Below, one piece after another: positions 28,880 through 37,139 of a DNA stretch of 64,000 bases (position 1 is the first letter of the stretch; each line of letters opens with the position of its first letter). Below the pieces are notes generated by a model. That model did not search any database. It saw only the letters and a list, made by a program, of their open reading frames with translations, and was not told the DNA's origin. The stretch spans positions 124,001 through 188,000 of the forward strand of contig JAJFGU010000011.1 of NCBI GenBank assembly GCA_021775955.1, given 5' to 3'. The DNA is from Alphaproteobacteria bacterium. Lineage in GTDB: Bacteria; Pseudomonadota; Alphaproteobacteria; Micavibrionales; Micavibrionaceae. The position numbers and the translations under genes were made by a program.

Positions 28880-29382
28880 GAAAGCCAATCGCCATTTTTT
28901 CTGTTTTATTGCTGACGGCCTGCGGGTTTGAGCCGGTTTACGGCACGCTGGGGCAGGATGAATCTGCCGCGCAGGAAACTGTTGAATCAACACTGGCGCA
29001 GATTTCCATCGGCACTATTCCCGACCGTGAGGGGCAATATTTACGCAATGCGCTTATAGACCGTTTCTACCGTCATGGCCGACCAGCGGAAACCATCTAT
29101 GCGCTTGCGCTTGCGCCGATAGAGGAAAGACTGACCGATCTCGATATTACCAAAAGCTCGGACGCCACACGCGGGCAGCTGCGTTTGGAAACAGAGATTA
29201 AGCTGATCGATAAAAAAACCGGGGTCACTGTGATGGAGCGTGAGCTACGCTCCATCACCAGTTACAACATTTTAGGCAGTGAATTCACCAACCGCGTTTC
29301 CGAAGACAATGCCCGCCTTAATGCTCTTGACGATCTCGCCCGGCAAATTGAATTGCAGGTCAGTTTATATTTCAAGCGTTAA
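28876..29382 (+). CDS. lptE: LPS assembly lipoprotein LptE
   Basis: LptE plugs the LptD barrel and helps place LPS in the outer leaflet. The 168-residue protein starts with a lipoprotein signal, [15 protein letters not shown], and the CGF-PVYG sequence after the lipidated cysteine (about residue 16) is typical of alphaproteobacterial Lpt[16 protein letters not shown] and a C-terminal helix ([19 protein letters not shown]) also fit. It is coupled to leuS by ATGA overlap. In relatives holA follows directly; here a four-gene cassette separates them. Confidence 0.93.
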   Translation: MRKPIAIFSVLLLTACGFEPVYGTLGQDESAAQETVESTLAQISIGTIPDREGQYLRNALIDRFYRHGRPAETIYALALAPIEERLTDLDITKSSDATRGQLRLETEIKLIDKKTGVTVMERELRSITSYNILGSEFTNRVSEDNARLNALDDLARQIELQVSLYFKR

Positions 29383-29460
29383 ACCCCGGTTTTCCGCCTG
29401 ATTTTACTTTGGCAAAAATATCCCTATATTGCTTTTCTAACAAAAGAACAGGAAACAAAT

Positions 29461-30909
29461 ATGTCTGAAATCAATGCCCGCGACCTGAAGGAAATCAAGA
29501 GCGAAGACGATGTTTTCGAGCTGTATCTTGGCGCGGGTACGGACTCCAAAGCCGGAATAGAGGTTGAAATTACCTTTTTCGATCCGGAGACGATGAACCA
29601 GATGAGCCTAGCCCAAAACAAAGTCCTGAAAAACGCGGCCCAGGCCCGTTTACCCGGTAGCGACTGGCTGCATAACGAGCCAACAGGCGAAATACTGGAA
29701 ATTGTTTCCAAAGCCGGATACCCGCATGAAATAAGGGATGTCCTGCGCGACACCAATGACAAAATCAAAATTGTGACGGATAAAGCCGCAGATATCGGCC
29801 TCAAACGATCCTACTTCCAGGAACTTCCCGACAAAACAGGGAAGGAACTTCTGGCTCATATCGTTGAAGGAGGAGACCGCTATCAGGTTATGTACTGGCC
29901 TTACCGCGAGGACATGACCGATATCGTCACCTATTTCGCTGTCTGCAAATCCAACCAGTTTTCCGTGAGCCATAAAGACCCACAGCATTTGATGGATAAT
30001 GTCCGCCGTCTTTATTTTATGGCGCCGTTTTTGTTCCTGCTTACCGACAATTCTTCCGGCTTTAATCAGGGAAAACCCTTTACCGGTCATCAGGGTATGA
30101 TGCACCGGACATCATTGGGGGATAGAGGCGGCGTATTGCCGTATATTTTTACAGCCGGCAGCGGAGAAGATTTCATTCGTGCCCATATTGATACCGTCAT
30201 GAACAATCCGCTTTTTATGCATTATGATGAAAACGCGACCCTGACCCGCATCCCATCGGGCACCTGGCACAGTTTTAACGATTTACGCGACAGAGGTCTA
30301 AACACGGCCAATAATTATTTTCTTGCGCAAAGCCTGCTCTGGCCTGACGTACAAATCGCACAGCTCAAAGACAGTGATGGAAATATCACCGGCCACCGTT
30401 ACGAGCCGCGTATGTTCGGCGTTGGTATCCACCAGCACCAAACCGGCTTTTTGATCACCACCGCGCTTGCTTTCAAACCCGCTTTTGCAGGTGCCGTTGA
30501 CGCGCTGCTGGAAGAATACGGCTTTGATACGGGTGACCTTGAAACTGCGCGCGAAAATCTGGAGGCCGCCTATAGCGCCGCCCAAAACCACAATGGAAAA
30601 TTCTTTGATATCATTTTTGGCACTGGCACCATGGCAGAATTCGCCAAAGACTTTGCTAATTTAATGGAGACAGCCCATATCGGCGACGGGCTGGATGACG
30701 AACTTGAGCCCCTCCTGTCTATCTGCCGCACAGGCTGCACCGATGGAAAGGTTAACCGAGTTTTATTCCCGACATTGGAAGAGACTTTGGAATTCCAAAA
30801 ATCCTACGATTCGGACATTTTCGAAGACCCCAATTCCTGCGCGCATATGATTTTTGAAAAACAGGTCGAAAGAAAATCAGGCCGCGCATGCTCCAATCTG
30901 GCGGCATAA
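29461..30909 (+). CDS. Glutamate-cysteine ligase-like protein
   Basis: A 482-residue soluble protein. GIEVEITFFDPETM at about 32-45 resembles the ExE strand of the glutamate-cysteine ligase (GCS2/carboxylate-amine ligase) fold, which joins glutamate to an amine using ATP. NQFSVSHKDPQHLMDNVRRL and a following NSSGFNQGKPFTGHQGMMHR match the order of conserved blocks in that superfamily, but overall similarity is low and the substrate cannot be read from sequence. The C-terminus has CRTGC and a terminal RACSNLAA. The context supports a peptide-ligase role: a GshB-like ATP-grasp gene lies 700 bases away and a GFA-family gene follows. Its stop is one base from the convergent methyltransferase stop. 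Confidence 0.55.
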   Translation: MSEINARDLKEIKSEDDVFELYLGAGTDSKAGIEVEITFFDPETMNQMSLAQNKVLKNAAQARLPGSDWLHNEPTGEILEIVSKAGYPHEIRDVLRDTNDKIKIVTDKAADIGLKRSYFQELPDKTGKELLAHIVEGGDRYQVMYWPYREDMTDIVTYFAVCKSNQFSVSHKDPQHLMDNVRRLYFMAPFLFLLTDNSSGFNQGKPFTGHQGMMHRTSLGDRGGVLPYIFTAGSGEDFIRAHIDTVMNNPLFMHYDENATLTRIPSGTWHSFNDLRDRGLNTANNYFLAQSLLWPDVQIAQLKDSDGNITGHRYEPRMFGVGIHQHQTGFLITTALAFKPAFAGAVDALLEEYGFDTGDLETARENLEAAYSAAQNHNGKFFDIIFGTGTMAEFAKDFANLMETAHIGDGLDDELEPLLSICRTGCTDGKVNRVLFPTLEETLEFQKSYDSDIFEDPNSCAHMIFEKQVERKSGRACSNLAA

Positions 30910-30910
30910 T

Positions 30911-31621
30911 TTAAGAAATACTTGATATCTTCACTATCGTTGAAAAGTGATGATCAAAAAAAACAATCTCCGCATGTGGTAAAACTTCTTTTACAAACTC
31001 AGAGAGCCAGTCCTGCGTAAAAATTGCCGAGCGAAAAACGACATCATCTTGTCTTTTTACTACAATCTCTTTTAACCCTGTTTCCTGCTCTTCTTCCACC
31101 GAAGCTGTTTTGTTTTCAGTTTGCGTATATGTTTTTAAACGAAGATCCGTTATATCGTTGTCGTCATTCCAGACACTGATAAGAATTTCACCGCGCTCGG
31201 ACAGACAGGAAACAATAGAATTCAAAGCTTTTTTTCTGTCTGTAAAAAAACTCAGGCTGTTGAACAATATAGCGACGAGATCAATTTTTTCTTCAATCTG
31301 CATGGTTTCAACAAAGTCCTGGATAATTCTTACGGATGGCAGATCAGGAAATAAGGGTATCGTTTCTTGCATATAATCTACGAATTTTTGTTCAGGCTCC
31401 AGACCAATCACTTCCCGCGTTGTTACTTTTCTTAGAGTATCAAGCTCACGAAACAGGCCACAACCCACGCTTAAAGACCTATCAACCTTGCTCTCCTGAT
31501 ATTCGGCCTTTATCCAGCCCTCTTCTTCCTTCCAGTACTTTTCTCCGGCAAATCCATGCCCCCAGGTCATTGTATTGATGTAAGCAGAAAAATCGTCGCT
31601 CCAATGGTATTCTTTTTTCAT
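30911..31621 (-). CDS. SAM-dependent methyltransferase, coupled to gshB
   Basis: A 236-residue class I methyltransferase. Motif I is RSLSVGCGLFRELDTL (VGCG binding SAM), the acidic strand-2 residue is in REVIGLEPEQKFVDYM, and motif IV/V candidates are KIDLVAILFNSLSFF and GEILISVWNDD. The substrate is unknown. Its ATG at 31621 overlaps the gshB TGA (ATGA), so it is translated with gshB as one unit; the frame upstream of this ATG is open but inside gshB. This tight coupling suggests that the methyl acceptor is the peptide product or an intermediate of the ligases. It is not a match to EgtD that I can see. Confidence 0.82.
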   Translation of the reverse strand: MKKEYHWSDDFSAYINTMTWGHGFAGEKYWKEEEGWIKAEYQESKVDRSLSVGCGLFRELDTLRKVTTREVIGLEPEQKFVDYMQETIPLFPDLPSVRIIQDFVETMQIEEKIDLVAILFNSLSFFTDRKKALNSIVSCLSERGEILISVWNDDNDITDLRLKTYTQTENKTASVEEEQETGLKEIVVKRQDDVVFRSAIFTQDWLSEFVKEVLPHAEIVFFDHHFSTIVKISSIS

Positions 31622-32547
31622 TCTGCGCCCGCAATTCTTTTCTCGAGGACATCCCACAAAAGAGATTCAAATTTCTTATCATAGATTTTGTTGAGTCTCG
31701 CCAGAGAGCCAATACTTCCGACATTTATTTCCATCAGATGCGATCCAATCAAATCAACGCCGACAAAGTGCAAGCCGCGTTCTTTCATCACCGCGCCAAT
31801 CTCTTCACACAAAGTGCACTCTTGCGCCGAAGGCTCATAAGCCTCATCCATGCTATCACGAAAGATACGAAATTCTTCACCTGACGGGATAGTATTCAGC
31901 GCACCGACAATCTCTCCATCAAAGAGAATAATCCGCTTATTGCCGTCTTTCACTTCTTTTAAAAACGGCTGAAACATCAAAGGCTCACCGTGTTTTTCAA
32001 GCGCCTTAGCTGCGTCGTTAACATCAGAGCTGCGCGTGATACCGTGACCATGAAAGCTATAGAGCGGCTTAATCACCACATCTTTATGTACCGCAAAGAA
32101 CGTTTTAATTGCCATCATATCGCTGCTAACCAGTGTCGGTGGCATGTGCTCTTTAAAATTAAAATTAAAAAGCTTGTCCGGCGTGTTGAGAATCCAGAAC
32201 GGATCATTGGTCACAAACACGCCCTGGCTTTTAAGCCGTTCCAGAATATAGGTCGTGGTTACAAAACCCATGTCAAAAGGCGGGTCCTGACGAAAAAACA
32301 CGGCGCCAAACCCAGACAGATCAACCGGAGCATAACTCCCTAACTCATAATACTGATCCTTTGATAAATCGATATGAGCCGGCGCGGCATACGCCGTGAT
32401 AACCCCCTTGTCATCAAGGCTCAGGTGCTCCGGTAGATAATGAAAAACTTCATAACCCCGGTTGCAGGCTTCCTGCATCAGTAAAAGAGAAGCGCTGTAG
32501 TGTCTATCCGCCTCCGCGAGCGATTCCATCTGAAAGGCAATTTTCAT
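31618..32547 (-). CDS. gshB: Glutathione synthetase-like ATP-grasp ligase (divergent)
   Basis: A 309-residue ATP-grasp protein clearly related to bacterial GshB, which adds glycine to gamma-glutamylcysteine. Shared blocks are FFRQDPPFDMGFVTTTYILE, VIKPLYSFHGHGI, VKDGNKRIILFDGE and FVGVDLIGSHLMEINV. It differs where E. coli GshB has its Gly-rich and substrate loops: the GMGGASIF loop becomes SFHGHGIT, the ETRGNLAAGG loop becomes EEFRIFRDSMDEAY, and EINVTSPT becomes EINVGSIG. These changes could alter the accepted amino acid. The ATG at 32547 is divergent from the GFA gene; the methyltransferase is coupled downstream. Confidence 0.82.
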   Translation of the reverse strand: MKIAFQMESLAEADRHYSASLLLMQEACNRGYEVFHYLPEHLSLDDKGVITAYAAPAHIDLSKDQYYELGSYAPVDLSGFGAVFFRQDPPFDMGFVTTTYILERLKSQGVFVTNDPFWILNTPDKLFNFNFKEHMPPTLVSSDMMAIKTFFAVHKDVVIKPLYSFHGHGITRSSDVNDAAKALEKHGEPLMFQPFLKEVKDGNKRIILFDGEIVGALNTIPSGEEFRIFRDSMDEAYEPSAQECTLCEEIGAVMKERGLHFVGVDLIGSHLMEINVGSIGSLARLNKIYDKKFESLLWDVLEKRIAGAE

Positions 32548-32572
32548 GCTGGCTAAGTAGCACGGCTTTGTT

Positions 32573-32590
32573 TTACCATCAAGGAATCAT
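32573..32590. repeat. 18-base direct repeat, left copy
   Basis: TTACCATCAAGGAATCAT occurs here and again, exactly, at 33021-33038, where it contains the holA ribosome site and the AT of its start codon. The two copies flank the GFA gene. After a 7-base difference, AACCTG also follows in both. This looks like a duplicated holA leader made when the GFA gene was inserted. Confidence 0.8.
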
Positions 32591-32605
32591 AACCTGAGGT
32601 TTTAG

Positions 32606-33040
32606 ATGAGTTATAAAAATACCCTTAAAGGAGGCTGTCACTGCGGTAACGTGACATTCGAATTATATACCAATAAGGATGAAACAGAGCTTGCGCCCCG
32701 AACATGTCAATGCGGTTTATGCAGAAAGCATGATGCGAGCTGGATTTCTGATCCGGAAGGCGAGGCCCAAGTTAAGTATGAGAATGTGGAGGAAGTTAGT
32801 AAATACCGTTTTGGCCACTCCACATCTGATTTTATTATCTGCAAGAAATGTGGTGTTTTAACAGTAGCTTTGTGTGAATTAGAGGGAGTTACAAAAGCTG
32901 TCCTTAATATCAAATCCATGTTGGATCATAAATTTACCAGCGAACCCATCATGACCAATTTTGATGCAGAAAATGTTGAAGAGCGTCTTGCGCGCCGTAC
33001 TCAAAACTGGACAGGAAAGGTTACCATCAAGGAATCATGA
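32606..33040 (+). CDS. GFA family (glutathione-dependent formaldehyde-activating-like) protein
   Basis: A 144-residue zinc protein of the GFA/CENP-V family. Both zinc sites are present: GGCHCGNVTFEL, CQCGLCRKHDASW and ICKKCG. Family members such as Paracoccus Gfa bind glutathione, though most have no proven reaction. The ATG at 32606 has a GAGG ribosome site. The stop overlaps the holA start by 4 bases (ATGA). The last codons (VTIKES) lie in an 18-base sequence that is repeated just upstream of the gene, so its 3' end was built from holA leader sequence. Its neighbours suggest that it uses the thiol made by the cassette. Confidence 0.9.
   Translation: MSYKNTLKGGCHCGNVTFELYTNKDETELAPRTCQCGLCRKHDASWISDPEGEAQVKYENVEEVSKYRFGHSTSDFIICKKCGVLTVALCELEGVTKAVLNIKSMLDHKFTSEPIMTNFDAENVEERLARRTQNWTGKVTIKES
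33021..33038. repeat. 18-base direct repeat, right copy
   Basis: Exact copy of 32573-32590. It encodes the C-terminal residues of the GFA protein and holds the holA ribosome site AAGGAA, so it is probably the original copy. Confidence 0.8.
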
Positions 33041-34056
33041 AACTAACCTGGAAGCAGATAGAACCCTTCGTTAAATCTCCCGACCCCAAGGCGCGGGTGG
33101 TTTTGGTATACGGCCCGGATAACGGTTTGATGCGCGAGCGCGCCAAAACCATCGGCCTGTCGGTTGTTGAAGATTATACCGATCCGTTCAATGTCGCCGC
33201 CCTCAGTGCCGAGCAGCTGGGTGACGACCCGGCGCGGTTATCGGACGAAGCGCATGCGATTTCGATGATGGGTGGCGGGCGGCTAATCCGCATTGAAAAT
33301 GCCGGCGACAAGCTGACCACCCTGATTAAGGACTATCTTGAAAGCCCGTCCGAGCAAAATCTTGTTATTTTGGAGGCCGGGGAACTTGGCCCGCGTTCAT
33401 CTTTGCGCAAAGCCTGTGAGTCGGCTAAAAATGCCGCCGCCCTGCCCTGCTATGTCGAGGATGAGCGTGATTTATCGCGTTTAATCAGGGAGATGCTGCA
33501 AGATGCTCATCTACAAGCCGAACCCGACGCCGTGAGTTGGCTGGCCGCCAATCTGGCTGGAAATCGGGCGCGGGCCAGAAACGAACTTTTGAAACTTATT
33601 ACTTACAAAGGTGAGGAGGCCGGCGCGATAACACTGGACGATGCGCGGGCTGCCTGCGGTGAGGCCGGCGCGGATTCCCTGGATACCCTGATCTACAGCG
33701 CCGGAGGCGGAAATTCCAAAGCCGCGCTGCAAGCTTATGACCGGCTGCTTGCCGAGGGCGTACCGTTTATGGCGATTTTACGCAGCCTGCAGAATCACTT
33801 CCGCCGCCTGCATGTCACCAAAACACGGATGCAAAGTGGCGACAGCGTCGAATCGGCGATGAAAAAGCTCGCTCCACCGATATTTTTTAAGCAAGAACAA
33901 GTGTTTAGAGCCCAGTTGCAACGCTGGTCCCTGCCTGTGCTTGAGCAAATCGCCGCGAAACTGATGGCGCTCGAGGCCCAGTGCAAAAAAACCGGCGCCA
34001 TGCCGGAAACCCTTTGTTCTCAGGCGCTTTTATCGATTAGCAAAGCGGCGCGCTAA
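33037..34056 (+). CDS. holA: DNA polymerase III delta subunit
   Basis: HolA opens the beta clamp within the clamp loader. The 339-residue protein has the delta fold signature: KARVVLVYGPDNGLMRERAK at the start, SMMGGGRLIRIENAGDKLT, and a C-terminal domain with FMAILRSLQNHFRRLHVTK. It follows lptE in the usual alphaproteobacterial order; here the GFA gene overlaps its ATG by 4 bases. The length is normal. No terminator is obvious before the next open frame at 34127. Confidence 0.94.
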   Translation: MKLTWKQIEPFVKSPDPKARVVLVYGPDNGLMRERAKTIGLSVVEDYTDPFNVAALSAEQLGDDPARLSDEAHAISMMGGGRLIRIENAGDKLTTLIKDYLESPSEQNLVILEAGELGPRSSLRKACESAKNAAALPCYVEDERDLSRLIREMLQDAHLQAEPDAVSWLAANLAGNRARARNELLKLITYKGEEAGAITLDDARAACGEAGADSLDTLIYSAGGGNSKAALQAYDRLLAEGVPFMAILRSLQNHFRRLHVTKTRMQSGDSVESAMKKLAPPIFFKQEQVFRAQLQRWSLPVLEQIAAKLMALEAQCKKTGAMPETLCSQALLSISKAAR

Positions 34057-34126
34057 ATTAGCGCTTGACGATATGCGTAGGAATCGTGCTACGTAAAGTA
34101 TAGTTTCTTTTATACGGTGGTATGTT

Positions 34127-34594
34127 ATGGAGTCCCTTCTCGTTCACGAAGACACGGGTGAGCATATTGCGCTTTCACTTGATAGTCCTTTAGGAAAATT
34201 GCGCAGGGCATGGAAAGGTGGCGACTATAAAGTACCCGAAAATATAAATCTATTTGCCAGTGATCCTAATTTTGCAAAGTTTCTTTCTAATAATGTTAGG
34301 ACGATAGCTGAGAAAACCAAGAATAGCACCTATGCCCTTCATATTGCATTTCAGTTTTTAGAGAAAATAGGTCCCGGCAAGGCAGCATCGGAGGCTTTAT
34401 TAAGCGAAATTTTGTATTTAGCAGGAGAAATGAACACGGAAGACGCAAACCTAGCTTCCGTCCAGGAAGCTACAGATATTATTATTCAAGCTTATTTTTA
34501 TCCATCCTCAGATAATAAACCTACCCGCTCAAGCGGCTCCCCGGGAAATGAGACAGGCGGTGGAGCAATTCATCCAGTTGATCCAATGATTTAA
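34127..34594 (+). CDS. Unrecognised 155-residue protein overlapping parB 3' end
   Basis: An AT-richer open frame with no signal peptide or membrane segment. It is mostly helical (TYALHIAFQFLEKIG, ASEALLSEILYLAGEM, EATDIIIQAYFYP) with a disordered, S/G-rich tail. Its last 74 bases overlap the convergent 3' end of parB, which is unusual and leaves some doubt over the true stop. I do not recognise a family. Its composition suggests recent acquisition or a lineage-specific gene. Confidence 0.5.
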   Translation: MESLLVHEDTGEHIALSLDSPLGKLRRAWKGGDYKVPENINLFASDPNFAKFLSNNVRTIAEKTKNSTYALHIAFQFLEKIGPGKAASEALLSEILYLAGEMNTEDANLASVQEATDIIIQAYFYPSSDNKPTRSSGSPGNETGGGAIHPVDPMI

Positions 34595-35507
34595 ACTGAA
34601 TCTTTAAAGTTCCGCTTGCACCGTTGGTATCAATAATCACCTTCATCCCCAGCGCATTCGACACCTCTTCCTCCAGGGCCAGCGTATCGACATCTTTGGA
34701 TGGTTTGCTTTTGGCGCGCGGGCCGGAGGATTTTTTGGGTCCCAGAATATTGTCCTGCGCGGCCAGCCGCTCTGTCTGGCGCACACTAAGGCCGCGGGAC
34801 ACAATCTTTTTGACCAGCTCATCGGGGTCATTTGTCTTCAGCAACGCACGCGCATGACCAACTGTGATGGTCCCGTCGCTTAAATGAGCCTGCGCCAAAA
34901 CGGTTAGACCAGTCAAACGAATCATATTGGCGATATGTGAGCGGCTTTTGCCGATTTTCTGCGCCAGATCCTCCTGGGTATAGTTGTATTCTTCCAGCAT
35001 TTTCCGGTAGCCGTCCGCTTCATCTATCGGGTTGAGGTCCTCGCGCTGCAGGTTTTCGATCAGCGCAATCTCATAAGCCTGCGCATCGTCGAGATCAAGA
35101 ATAATGACCGGCACGTCGTGGCACTGCGCCCTTTGCGCCGCCCGCCACCGGCGCTCTCCTGCTATGATTTCATAAAATTTCTCGCTTTTTGGCGAAACCC
35201 GCACCAACAAAGGCTGCAATACGCCGTGTATCTTGATCGATTCGGCGAGTTCTTCAATCTTGTGCATATCCAGAACCCGGCGCGGCTGATGTGGATTGGC
35301 CAGGATTTTATCGATACCGACCATGCGCCGGTTGCTTTGGGGCGCCGCATCGCCGGAAGGCTCGGGCACCGCAGATGCAGGCGGAGCACTGGTTTGCGCG
35401 GCTTCATCCTCGCCATCTTCGAACAAAGCATTCAAGCCACGGCCCAAACCACGTTTTTTGGGGTTTAAATCTTGTTCTTCATCTTCAGAAATATGTGCGT
35501 CTGCCAT
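34521..35507 (-). CDS. parB: Chromosome-partitioning protein ParB
   Basis: ParB is a CTP-dependent clamp that loads at parS and spreads along DNA. The 328-residue protein has the usual N-terminus KRGLGRGLNALFED, the ParB/Srx box GVLQPLLVRVSPKSEKFYEI followed by AGERRWRAAQ (CTP site), the helix-turn-helix TQEDLAQKIGKSRSHIANMI, and a C-terminal dimerisation domain (GTLKIQFKSLDQLDELLHRL). parA lies 35 bases upstream on the same strand. Four matching parS sites lie between 36.7 and 40.4 kb. Confidence 0.98.
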   Translation of the reverse strand: MADAHISEDEEQDLNPKKRGLGRGLNALFEDGEDEAAQTSAPPASAVPEPSGDAAPQSNRRMVGIDKILANPHQPRRVLDMHKIEELAESIKIHGVLQPLLVRVSPKSEKFYEIIAGERRWRAAQRAQCHDVPVIILDLDDAQAYEIALIENLQREDLNPIDEADGYRKMLEEYNYTQEDLAQKIGKSRSHIANMIRLTGLTVLAQAHLSDGTITVGHARALLKTNDPDELVKKIVSRGLSVRQTERLAAQDNILGPKKSSGPRAKSKPSKDVDTLALEEEVSNALGMKVIIDTNGASGTLKIQFKSLDQLDELLHRLSHFPGSRLSG

Positions 35508-35542
35508 GGGTGTCTCCTATAATTATGTAAATATATACTGTG

Positions 35543-36379
35543 TCAGGCCGCGGCGGCTTCTTTCAATAACTTGCGCTCGCGGCGGATAACTTCACTGGCC
35601 AGGTGAATATAGGCCTGGGCCCCCGGACATTTCATATCATAGACAATCGCCGGAAGGCCATACGACGGTGCCTCGGACAGGCGCACATTGCGCGGAATAA
35701 CGGTTTTATAAACCTTATCGCCGAAATACTTGCGTACATCCGCCGCCACCGCGCCGGACAAATTGTTACGTTTGTCAAACATGGTCAGGACAACGCCGTG
35801 AATATCCAGCTCGGAATTAAAGCTTCTTTTCACCCGCTCAATGGTCTTGATGAGGTGGCTGAGCCCCTCCAGCGCAAAAAATTCGCATTGCAGCGGCACG
35901 ACGATCGAATCGACCGCAACAAAGGCATTAAGCGTTAAAAGACTGAGCGAGGGCGGACAATCGACAATCACATAGTCGTATGGCAAAGGTTTGCGCAGCG
36001 CTTTTTTCAGTTTGTATTCGCGCTCATCGACACTCACCAGCTCAATCTCCGCACCAGCCAGATGGACGGAAGACGGCACAACAAAAAGCCCCGGAACCTT
36101 TGTTTTTACTGAAATTTCCTCGATATCGGCATCGTCGAACAGCACATCATAGGTGCTTTTTTCTACGTCCGCGCGCCTGATCCCAAGCCCGGTGCTGGCG
36201 TTTCCCTGCGCATCAAGATCGACCAGCAAAACCCGCTGCCCCACCGCACAAAGTGCCGTCGCCAGATTAACCGCTGTGGTGGTCTTGCCAACGCCGCCTT
36301 TTTGATTGGCAACAGCCAGAAGGCGGGGACGTTTGCCGACGGTCAAATCTCTATTTGAAACAGGATTACTCTGCATCAT
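35543..36379 (-). CDS. parA: Chromosome-partitioning ATPase ParA
   Basis: A 278-residue deviant Walker A ATPase (ParA/Soj) that positions ParB-parS complexes. The signature AVANQKGGVGKTTTAVNLA carries both lysines; LLVDLDAQGNAS and VIVDCPPSLSLLTLNAFVA are the A' and B motifs. The ATG at 36379 starts MMQSNPVSN; Met2 is an alternative. It is cotranscribed with parB downstream, and rsmG lies 88 bases upstream. Confidence 0.98.
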   Translation of the reverse strand: MMQSNPVSNRDLTVGKRPRLLAVANQKGGVGKTTTAVNLATALCAVGQRVLLVDLDAQGNASTGLGIRRADVEKSTYDVLFDDADIEEISVKTKVPGLFVVPSSVHLAGAEIELVSVDEREYKLKKALRKPLPYDYVIVDCPPSLSLLTLNAFVAVDSIVVPLQCEFFALEGLSHLIKTIERVKRSFNSELDIHGVVLTMFDKRNNLSGAVAADVRKYFGDKVYKTVIPRNVRLSEAPSYGLPAIVYDMKCPGAQAYIHLASEVIRRERKLLKEAAAA

Positions 36380-36467
36380 AACGCGCTTGCTTTCATACTT
36401 AAGTTGGATGCCTCACCATAGGACCATCATGCCCTTCAGGTCAAGGGTTTCCGGGTAGCTGCGGCGA

Positions 36468-37139
36468 TTATTCACAGATTCGGTGTAAGCTCGAGATACG
36501 CAAAATCATGCCTTTTGGGTCTGTTTCGCTCGGAAATTGTGCAAGATCAAAACTGAATTTTTGCTGGGCCCGCTCTATTTCTTCTTGTGCTTTTTCACCC
36601 TTCAGAAACAAAAGGACCAGCTCCGGATTTTCCTCGGCAAACGGCAAATTATACTCACAAAGCGCCTCCAGGCTTGCCAGCGCCCGTGCTGTCATGACAT
36701 CAGGTCGGATCTTCCCTGCCATATCCTCAATTCGCTGATTATGAATGGTGACCGGCGTATCTGTTTCACGTGAAACGGTGCGCAAAAACTCGCATTTTTT
36801 GCCATCGGATTCGACGAGATGAACATCCAGCTCCGACCTCAATATGCTCAGCACCAACCCTGGAAATCCGGCGCCGCTACCCATATCCATTAAAACCAAC
36901 TTGCCTTTCCCGCGAAAGCGGGAATCTTCTTTTGACGCTGCAGATCCCTGCTTTCGCAGGGATGACAGATTTTCTTTAGGGAGAAAATCCGCCAGCTGTA
37001 TCGAATCGTTAAAATGCCGCTCCCTGGCATTTTCGATGGCCTGATTGCTAACCAGATTAATGGCCTTTTGCCATTTGAGCAGGAGCGCATGGTAAACCTC
37101 AAGCTTCTCCTGAGCTTCACGTGAAACATCAGGCGGCAT
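36468..37139 (-). CDS. rsmG: 16S rRNA (guanine-527-N7)-methyltransferase with inserted repeat
   Basis: RsmG (GidB) methylates G527 of 16S rRNA with SAM. The 223-residue protein has [34 protein letters not shown] and the expected [16 protein letters not shown]. Between the N-terminal helices and the first strand is an extra stretch, about residues 57-78 ([20 protein letters not shown]), encoded by a palindromic repeat in frame. The ATG at 37139 overlaps the mnmG stop by 11 bases and fits the family N-terminus. Two parS sites lie inside the gene, each read as V-S-R-E. Confidence 0.95.
   Translation of the reverse strand: MPPDVSREAQEKLEVYHALLLKWQKAINLVSNQAIENARERHFNDSIQLADFLPKENLSSLRKQGSAASKEDSRFRGKGKLVLMDMGSGAGFPGLVLSILRSELDVHLVESDGKKCEFLRTVSRETDTPVTIHNQRIEDMAGKIRPDVMTARALASLEALCEYNLPFAEENPELVLLFLKGEKAQEEIERAQQKFSFDLAQFPSETDPKGMILRISSLHRICE
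36762..36777. promoter_or_regulatory. parS site 1, within rsmG
   Basis: TGTTTCACGTGAAACG differs from the canonical 16-base parS palindrome only at the last base. It is about 0.4 kb from parA. Confidence 0.93.
36907..36966. repeat. Palindromic repeat inserted in frame in rsmG
   Basis: Two hairpins, TTCCCGCGAAAGCGGGAA at 36907-36924 and ATCCCTGCTTTCGCAGGGAT at 36944-36963, followed by GAC. The same family is found in intergenic DNA at 54341-54395 and elsewhere. Here it is translated as part of RsmG without breaking the frame, much like the palindromic elements described in Rickettsia genes. Confidence 0.82.
37113..37128. promoter_or_regulatory. parS site 2, at rsmG 5' end (variant)
   Basis: AGCTTCACGTGAAACA keeps the central CACGTG and the right arm but differs from the consensus at two positions of the left arm. 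It lies just inside the rsmG start, next to the mnmG stop. It may be a weaker site. Confidence 0.8.
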
